From NCBI GenBank assembly GCA_035687045.1, contig DASRYU010000267.1, forward strand, positions 1 to 10,308: a DNA stretch of 10,308 bases. Reading direction: 5' to 3'. Numbering within the stretch: the stretch's first letter is position 1; every line of letters starts with the position of its first letter. The stretch comes from JAJPHT01 sp035687045. GTDB lineage: Archaea; Thermoplasmatota; SW-10-69-26; JACQPN01; JAJPHT01. Shown here in pieces: positions 5,495 to 10,308 of this stretch. The position numbers and the translations under genes are program-made. The notes under the pieces are model-generated. The model did no database searches, had not been told where the DNA came from, and saw only the letters and a list, made by a program, of their open reading frames with translations.

Positions 5495-6553
5495 TCAGCG
5501 CCGCGCGCGCACGCGGGAGGGCCGACGTGCGCCCGCGCGCTCCGCCTGCACGTCGACGACGGGCACGCGGACGCGCTGGGCGCGGGGGCGCGGGTGGAGC
5601 TGCGGGACGGCGTCCGCGTTGGGCGCGAGGAGGACGACGGTGACGCCGGCGAGCACGAGGAGCGCTCCGGCGAGCGCGGCGAGGGAAGGGACGCGCGTGC
5701 CGGTGGCGGCGTCGAGGATCATCGCGAGGACGGGGAGGACGACGAAGATCATGCTCGCGCTCGTGGCGTTCCACTTGCGCGTGACCCACGTGAAGAGGAG
5801 GAACGCGCCGAGCGACCCCGCGAGCGCGAGGTACACGATAGGGCCCCACGCGGCGGCGGTGCGCGGCAGCGCGTGCGGCTCGCGCATGGCGAAGCTCCCC
5901 AGCACGCACACGAGAGCGCCGACCGCGGCGCCGATGGCGTTCGTCATGACGACCGGGCGCGCGGGCGTGCGCTTGAGGACGATGGTGCCGGCCGCCATGG
6001 CGAGCGCGGCGCCGAAGACGGCGAGGAGCCCCGCGAGCGGCACGTCGCGCTGGAGCTCGGCGGCGAACATGAGCGCGACGCCGGCGAACGACGCGATGGC
6101 GCCGACAAGCTTGCGCAGCGAGAGCACCTCGAGCTTGATCGTCCACGCGAGGACCGCGGTGAGGAGCGGGAGCGTCGCGAACACCGTCGCGGCGACGCCG
6201 CCCGTGACGTGCTGCTCGGCCCAGTAGAGGAGCGAGAAGGCGACGCCGAAGTCGAGGACGCCGAAGAGCGCCGTGAGCCCGAGGACGCGGCCGCGCGGCA
6301 CGCGGATGCGCAGCGCGGCCATGAGCGCCAGGAGAAGGACGCTCGCGAGGATGAGCCGCAGCGCCGCCGCCCAGAGCGGGGGCACCGTCGCGACCCCCAG
6401 CCGCACGACGTAGAACGTGGTGCCCCAGATGAGCGAGGCCCCCGCGAACGCCGCGAACGGCAACGCCTCCGCGCGCACGGGCCGAGGAGGCGCTTCCGCT
6501 GCTTCATCCTGCCACGTGCCCTCCCGGCTGCGGCGCGTCGCGGCCTTATGCAC
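5495..6553 (-). CDS. EamA/DMT-superfamily membrane transporter
   Basis: This 352-aa protein has about ten predicted hydrophobic segments arranged as two EamA (DUF6) repeats, the RhaT/YdcZ-like drug/metabolite transporter fold. Repeat 1 begins FAAFAGASLIWGTTFYVVRL and includes LRLILASVLLLALMAAL and GVLDFGVAFSLLYWAEQ. Repeat 2 includes IVYLALAGSLGAFLLFTWVTRKW and ends LAGALLVLAGVTVVLLAP. Such proteins export or exchange small metabolites; the substrate cannot be read from sequence. The chosen start is GTG 6553, 18 nt after the raSEA stop; GTG 6478 (RAEALPFAAF) would remove a charged 25-residue leader and is a serious alternative. No clear SD decides between them. After the last membrane segment there is an unusual Arg-rich tail of about 40 residues (RPRAQRVRV to RVRARR). 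It probably belongs to the arcS-raSEA transcription unit. Confidence 0.9.
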   Translation of the reverse strand: MHKAATRRSREGTWQDEAAEAPPRPVRAEALPFAAFAGASLIWGTTFYVVRLGVATVPPLWAAALRLILASVLLLALMAALRIRVPRGRVLGLTALFGVLDFGVAFSLLYWAEQHVTGGVAATVFATLPLLTAVLAWTIKLEVLSLRKLVGAIASFAGVALMFAAELQRDVPLAGLLAVFGAALAMAAGTIVLKRTPARPVVMTNAIGAAVGALVCVLGSFAMREPHALPRTAAAWGPIVYLALAGSLGAFLLFTWVTRKWNATSASMIFVVLPVLAMILDAATGTRVPSLAALAGALLVLAGVTVVLLAPNADAVPQLHPRPRAQRVRVPVVDVQAERAGARRPSRVRARR

Positions 6554-6571
6554 GCGCGCGCGTTGCGGCGC

Positions 6572-7684
6572 TCACCTGCGGCGCGGGATGGCGCCGGCGA
6601 CGCCGGCCCAGGACGCCTCGCGCACCTCGGGGTACGCGCCCTGGAAGTACGCCTCGGCGGCGAGCTGGTCCTGCCACCACGCCTTGCACTCGCACGAGAG
6701 CTCGCCGAAGACGCGCGGGTCCTGGCTCACGTTGAACGCGGCGATGGCCTTGAGCACGTGCTCGTCGCACTGGCCGCAGTTGTGCGCGCCGCGGTTCTTG
6801 CCGCCGGCGACGGGGTCCGACTTGAGGACCGTCGTCGGGCACGCCTCCTTGCCGCGCACGAGCGCCTCGACGACGCTCCAGAGCCACGGCGGGCGGTACT
6901 GCCCGCGCTTCCAGAGGCTCTCGACAAGCGTGTTCTTCTGGATGTTCATCGGGTTGAGCGACACCGTCGAGCTGTGCGGGCCCGCGAGCCGCGCCGTCTC
7001 GACGCAGTCGCGGATGGCCTCCTCCTCCGTGAGGAAGGGGGGCTTCACCATCGTGTAGCACTTCAGGCTCGCGCCGTTGGCGGCGGCGACGTCGGCCGCC
7101 CGCACGTACTCCTCGAGGAAGAACTCCTTGTTGACGGAGTAGCGAGCGACGGTCCTGTTCGCGCTCTCGAGGCCGATGCCGAACTCGAGCTTCGTGCCCG
7201 CGGGGAGGACGGCGCGGATGGCGGCGACGCGCTCGGGGAGCACGTCGACCGCCTGCGCCTCGATGTTGAGCTTCTTCACGCTGGGGGGCACGAGCGCCGC
7301 GATGTCGCGCTGCGCGCCCTCGTCGACCTCGTACGGGTCGAGGAAGGAGCCCGACGTGTAGATCTTCACGATCGGCTCCCCCTTGTACTCGCCAAGCGCG
7401 TTCCGCATCTGCTCGACAAGCTCGTTGGGCTCGATCTTGCGGATGAACGAGTCGTTGACGTAGCCGCAGAACGTGCAGCCGCCGCCCAGCGCCCAGCGGC
7501 AGCCGCGCGTGCGGAGGATGATGACGAACGCCGTGACCTCCTCGCCGTCGAGCCGGTCGGGCTGCGTGAACGTCGTCGACGGGTAGGAGGGGTCGCCGCT
7601 CTTGACCGTGAGGTGGCGCGCCTCGCGCGACGCCTTCGCGAGCGGCTGGTAGAACTTGACGCGCGTGAACTCGGGTGTCGCCAT
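6572..7684 (-). CDS. raSEA: Archaeosine synthase beta-subunit, radical SAM enzyme RaSEA
   Basis: This 370-aa radical SAM protein matches the archaeosine-biosynthesis family related to Elp3/MiaB-like proteins. RaSEA works with ArcS: ArcS attaches lysine to preQ0 at tRNA position 15, then RaSEA cleaves the adduct with a 5'-deoxyadenosyl radical to give archaeosine. The iron-sulfur site has unusual spacing, C62-x7-C70-x2-C73 (GCRWALGGGCTFCGY), as expected for this family rather than CxxxCxxC. Other features are IYTSGSFLDPYEV, KLEFGIGLESAN and LNPMNIQKNTLVE. C-terminal cysteine pairs HNCGQCDEHV and LSCECKAWW may bind metal. ATG 7684 is chosen over GTG 7693 because GGGAGGTG lies 6 nt before it. 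The start follows the arcS stop by one base, so the two are translationally linked. Confidence 0.93.
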   Translation of the reverse strand: MATPEFTRVKFYQPLAKASREARHLTVKSGDPSYPSTTFTQPDRLDGEEVTAFVIILRTRGCRWALGGGCTFCGYVNDSFIRKIEPNELVEQMRNALGEYKGEPIVKIYTSGSFLDPYEVDEGAQRDIAALVPPSVKKLNIEAQAVDVLPERVAAIRAVLPAGTKLEFGIGLESANRTVARYSVNKEFFLEEYVRAADVAAANGASLKCYTMVKPPFLTEEEAIRDCVETARLAGPHSSTVSLNPMNIQKNTLVESLWKRGQYRPPWLWSVVEALVRGKEACPTTVLKSDPVAGGKNRGAHNCGQCDEHVLKAIAAFNVSQDPRVFGELSCECKAWWQDQLAAEAYFQGAYPEVREASWAGVAGAIPRRR

Positions 7685-7685
7685 C

Positions 7686-9539
7686 TCAGGCACCTCCCTG
7701 CTGGGCGCCGGCGGCCCCCGCCGTGGCGCCCTTCTCTCCCTTGGCGCCCTTGGCGGCTCCGGCCTTGTGGCGCACGACGACGCACGCGCCGCGCTTCATG
7801 GCGCCCATCTCGGCGCCCGAGACGAGCGCGCGGCCCACACCGCGGAACTCGCCGTTGTGGTGGAGGATGACCTCGTCCTCGGGCGCGATCTCCGCGTCGG
7901 CGTTGCGGATGCCGACCGCGAAGATGGTGCCGCTGGGGCGGAAGTCGTCGATCTCGACGCGATACATGCCCGCGTCCATCATGCGGCGCCCGCCCTCAAG
8001 CCCGAGCGAGAGGTAACCGCGGTCCTCCGTCGTCATGGCGAGCTGCTCGTTCGTGTCGGCGTCGAGGACCTTGAGGAAGGGCATCTTGCCGCGCACGACG
8101 GCGCCGTCGACGAGCGACTGGCCCGCCTCGCCGAACTGGAAGCGCGCGAGGCTCGACATGTCGTCCATGACGCGCTGGCCCCACGCGACGCGGGGCACGG
8201 CGTCGGCGAGCTTGTTGAGCGTGCTCGTGAGGTTCTCGAGGCTCTCCGGCTTGAGCGGGTCGCCCTCGGCCGTGTAGTGGAAGTCGCCGAGCACGGGCGC
8301 CACGATCTCCATCTCGACCTCGTCGAGGTGGACGACGATGGCGTCGTAGCGCGAGCGCGCGAGGAGCGCGGTCACGGCGTCGCGGATCATCGTCTTCTCG
8401 TCCTCGTCCCAGTGGCCCGTGACGGGGAGGTCGTAGTGCGCGGCGGGGTACACCGTCTCCAGCTCGCGCGGCACGACGCCCAGCGGCGAGGTGATGATGG
8501 CCTCGTGGACGGCGGCGCGGTTGCGCACGCGGTCGAGCGCGCTGAAGAGGATGCGGTGCGTCTTCGAGAGCGCGTACGGCTTCGTCGCGCTGCACGGGAG
8601 GAGCACGAGCACGCGCGCGCTCGTGGGCTTGCGGTAGCGGCGCGCGAGGCGGCGGCGGAAGCGCACCATCTCGGGCCGGTCGAGCGACTCCTTGCTCGTG
8701 GCGTAGAGGGGGCCCTCGCGCAGGAGCGGGACCTTCCCCTCGAAGAAGTGGTACGCCTCCTTGTCGAGGCGGCGCAGGTGCGCGGCGAGGGTGGGCGTCG
8801 CGCGGACGCGCTGCTCGACAAGCTCGCGCAGCTTCCCGGCGCGGATGGCGGCGTGGACGCGGGCGAGCTCCTCCTGCACGGCCTCGCGCGCGTGCGCGAC
8901 GAGGTCCTCGGCCCCGCGCATGCCGGCGGCCTTCGCGACCTCCGCCGCGAGGGGACCTTCCGGCGTGAGGTAGGCGCCCTGGCGCGCGGCGAGGACGGCG
9001 GCCGCGTCGTCGACGAGGTCGACGCCGACGTAGGCGAGGAGCGCGAGCTCGTGCGGGAGGCCGCAGCCGGGGAGGTAGAGGAGGCGCTCGGGGCCCGCGT
9101 TGTCGCGGAGCGTCGTGACCGCCTTCGCGAACGTGTACGGGTTGTCCATCAGGGCGCGCGCGGCGCCGAGGACGACGACCTCCGCGTCGGCGGGGATGCG
9201 GCCGGCGGGGTCGAGCGCGACGAACGCGCGGTCGCCGACGTGCTCCTGGAAGTTCTCCTCGTGCCCCGCCTTCTGCAGGTCGGCGCCGGCGGCCGGCGGG
9301 TAGGGGAGCTCGTCGTCGATGGCGAGCCACGACGCCTCGGCCGGCTGCGGGTAGAAGCGCGAGCCGCCGGCGAGGACGGCGTCGCGCACGCGCGGCTCGC
9401 GCGAGAGGACGATGCGGCCGGCCGGCGCGGGCGCGCCCGGCAGGTCCGCGGCGAAGGCCAGCGGCGTCGCGAGCGTCTACTCCCCTCGCTTCCACGAGAG
9501 AATGCGCGCGGCTCCGTCGCGCTGGACCGGTTCGATCAT
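7686..9539 (-). CDS. arcS: Archaeosine synthase ArcS (TgtA2), interrupted by in-frame TAG at codon 21
   Basis: ArcS adds lysine to preQ0 already placed at position 15 of archaeal tRNAs; RaSEA then completes archaeosine. The ArcS signature PC-x3-KPY-x2-S-x2-H is exact: PCSATKPYALSKTH at residues 315-328, counting from ATG 9539. N-terminal to it lies a degenerate TGT-like region (ARALMDNPYTF, LAYVGVDLVDD). After it come VTGHWDEDEK and a PUA RNA-binding domain (MPFLKVLDAD to ACVVVRHKA), then a Gly/Ala/Lys tail. The family N-terminus begins at ATG 9539 (QRDGAARILSW) but is followed in the same frame by TAG (9477-9479), after which coding continues with perfect codon bias (TLATPLAFAADLPG). The first usual start after the TAG is GTG 9389, which would remove 50 residues. 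A TATA box sits 27 nt before ATG 9539. The typical TGT zinc cysteines are absent. Identity is sure; whether full-length protein is made is not. Confidence 0.9.
7691..7698 (-). promoter_or_regulatory. Shine-Dalgarno site deciding the raSEA start
   Basis: On the minus strand this reads GGGAGGTG, an almost full complement of the archaeal 16S 3' end (CACCTCC). It stands 6 nt before ATG 7684, inside the last codons of arcS. The GTG at 7693 lies within this SD sequence and so is unlikely to be the start. Confidence 0.75.
9477..9479 (-). other. In-frame amber (TAG) codon within arcS
   Basis: Codons from ATG 9539 run through AAG CGA GGG GAG, then TAG, then ACG CTC GCG ACG CCG CTG in one frame. No insertion or deletion is needed to join the parts. 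A single base change would give a sense codon. kaiB, the kinase gene and probably the left-edge partial gene end in TAG, so TAG is a normal stop in this organism. Confidence 0.85.
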
Positions 9540-9562
9540 CGGCCGCTTCCAGGCGGCACCCC

Positions 9563-9570
9563 TACTTAAA
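9563..9570 (-). promoter_or_regulatory. TATA box of arcS (leaderless promoter)
   Basis: On the minus strand this reads TTTAAGTA, in the 34-nt gap between the upstream gene's stop (9574) and ATG 9539. Its centre is about 27 nt before that ATG, and no SD sequence intervenes, so transcription should start at or next to the ATG. This supports 9539, rather than the downstream GTG 9389, as the natural arcS start. Confidence 0.6.
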
Positions 9571-9573
9571 GGG

Positions 9574-10272
9574 TCACTTGCCGCGGCCAAAGCCGAAGCG
9601 CCGCTTCTTTGCCGGCGCGTCGCTCGCGGGAGCGTCGGGCTGAGGCGCGGGCTCGGGCCGAGGCTCGGGCGCGCTCTTCCTGCCGAAGCGGCCAAGGAGC
9701 CCCTTCTTCGGCTTCGCCTCCTCGGGCGTCGCGGCGCCTGGCGCGGGCTCGGCCGCGGGCTCGGGCGTCGGCGGCGCGGGGGCCGCGGTCGCGGGCACGG
9801 GGAGCGCGTCCACCGTCGATGCGACCGCCTCATAGGGGCGCGCGACGCCGTCCTCGATGAGGTAGAGCGCGCGGCGCTCGCCCTCGTCCGCGGATTCCCA
9901 GGCGACGTCGACGACGATGCCGGTCCCGACGCGGTGCACCGTCTCGACCGAGATCAGGGCGCCGCGGATCGCCGCCTCGAGCGGCTCGCGGTAGTGGTCG
10001 GGGATCTTCGGCCGCACGTTCACCGGCACGCTCACGGGCGCCTGCGGAAGGGGCGGCAGCTCGCGGCGGCGCACCTCGAGCGAGTCGACGAAGTCGCGGA
10101 TCTCGTCGAGCGAAGCGTCGTGCCTGGGGCGGAAGGTGCGCTCGGTGAAGCGGACCTCGTGGGCGCCGTCGAAGTACGCGCGCTCGGCCGCGAGCTTCTG
10201 CGGGCGCGGCGTGCGGTCGAGGTCGAGGACGTGGATCGTTTCGCGCGTCTCTTCGGTGACTTCGTGGGGCAA
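9574..10272 (-). CDS. Unidentified protein with a C-terminal low-complexity basic tail
   Basis: This 232-aa protein is one I do not recognise. Residues 1-150 look folded, with mixed helices and strands (IHVLDLDRTPRPQKL, ASLDEIRDFVDSLEVRRREL, then VRPKIPDHYREPLEAAIRGALISVE in part, and GIVVDVAWES, RALYLIEDGVARPY). From about 155 it becomes Pro/Ala/Glu-rich and disordered, carrying two similar basic patches, KKGLLGRFGRK (189-199) and KKRRFGFGRGK (222-232, the extreme C-terminus). It has no signal peptide or membrane segment. The start is TTG 10272, chosen because GGGAGG lies 8 nt upstream and an apparent upstream gene ends just before it. The stop (TGA) lies 3 nt from the arcS TATA box. The basic tail could bind nucleic acid or membrane; this is speculation. 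Confidence 0.75.
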   Translation of the reverse strand: MPHEVTEETRETIHVLDLDRTPRPQKLAAERAYFDGAHEVRFTERTFRPRHDASLDEIRDFVDSLEVRRRELPPLPQAPVSVPVNVRPKIPDHYREPLEAAIRGALISVETVHRVGTGIVVDVAWESADEGERRALYLIEDGVARPYEAVASTVDALPVPATAAPAPPTPEPAAEPAPGAATPEEAKPKKGLLGRFGRKSAPEPRPEPAPQPDAPASDAPAKKRRFGFGRGK

Positions 10273-10276
10273 CGTG

Positions 10277-10308
10277 TCAGCCTCCCGGCTGGTGGATGAA
10301 CTCGAGGG
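10277..10308 (-). CDS. 3' end of an upstream gene (partial, cut by window edge)
   Basis: In one minus-strand frame the window edge reads LEFIHQPGG followed by TGA (10277-10279). The stop sits 4 nt before TTG 10272, and the SD of the next gene (GGGAGG) lies within its last codons, a usual operon junction in this window. Only nine residues are visible, so no product can be named, and the reading rests mainly on this junction pattern. Confidence 0.4.
   Translation of the reverse strand, partial: LEFIHQPGG
10281..10286 (-). promoter_or_regulatory. Shine-Dalgarno site supporting the TTG start at 10272
   Basis: The minus strand reads GGGAGG, followed by 8 nt and then TTG. This is the best ribosome-binding site near the 5' end of the unidentified 232-aa gene and is why the rare TTG start was chosen. 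The frame is also open further upstream, so a start beyond the window edge cannot be excluded. Confidence 0.5.

Noticed and set aside
6551..6563. Alternating CG run (possible Z-DNA)
   Set aside because: It is short and expected by chance at this base composition.
5132..7870. 912-codon plus-strand open frame
   Set aside because: It is antisense to the small gene, EamA transporter and raSEA. Its His/Arg/Ala/Asp-rich composition is typical of shadows in GC-rich DNA.
7996..9495. 499-codon minus-strand frame beginning GTG 9495, considered as a frameshifted arcS start
   Set aside because: After a few codons it becomes Arg/Pro/Ala nonsense. The ArcS N-terminus and the rest of the protein already share one frame, so no frameshift is needed.
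7656..9569. 637-codon plus-strand open frame
   Set aside because: It is the antisense shadow of arcS, with no recognisable motif and a composition of repeated Arg/Glu/Ala/Val.
1..10308. tRNA, rRNA, CRISPR, insertion sequence or integrase signatures
   Set aside because: I looked for these on both strands and found no tRNA-like cloverleaf, spaced repeat array, transposase or integrase motif.

Overview
The window is GC-rich DNA from an archaeon, most likely a euryarchaeon in the broad sense. A high-GC Thermoplasmata-like lineage is a guess. The evidence is an archaeal-type ribosomal protein S15, an arcS-raSEA pair for the archaeal tRNA nucleoside archaeosine, and AT-rich TATA-like boxes about 25-30 nt before several start codons with no Shine-Dalgarno (SD) sequence between. 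That spacing suggests leaderless transcripts. Internal genes of operons do carry archaeal SD sequences (GGGAGGTG, GGGAGG). Codons end almost always in G or C, so many long antisense open frames are only shadows.

Layout from the left: the 3' end of an unidentified plus-strand gene (2-112) faces rps15 (185-640, minus). A 183-nt divergent intergenic region holds the rps15 promoter and a perfect 18-bp palindrome. Next, on the plus strand, come a two-domain KaiC ATPase (824-2296), a KaiB (2293-2610) overlapping it by 4 nt, and, behind its own promoter, a GAF-type sensor histidine kinase (2676-4043). The kinase ends tail-to-tail, overlapping by 32 nt, with a type IB topoisomerase. Everything to the right is on the minus strand. 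In transcription order it is: the last codons of an upstream gene (10277-10308), an unidentified 232-aa protein with a low-complexity basic tail, arcS, raSEA, an EamA/DMT membrane transporter, a small hydrophilic 75-aa protein, and topoisomerase IB.

Two functional groups stand out. kaiC-kaiB-kinase looks like a compact timekeeping or signalling cassette without KaiA. ArcS (lysine transfer to preQ0 in tRNA) and RaSEA (radical-SAM conversion to archaeosine at position 15) form the second half of archaeosine synthesis and are translationally linked.

The strangest observation is an in-frame TAG at codon 21 of arcS. The recognisable N-terminus (with RDGAAR), a correctly spaced promoter, and the rest of the protein all lie in one frame, broken only by this amber codon. 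At least two and probably three other genes here use TAG as a normal stop. The TAG is therefore a nonsense mutation, a sequence error, or a recoding or suppression event (for example pyrrolysine). I saw no tRNA, rRNA, CRISPR array, insertion sequence or origin. No gene-free stretch exceeds 300 bases.
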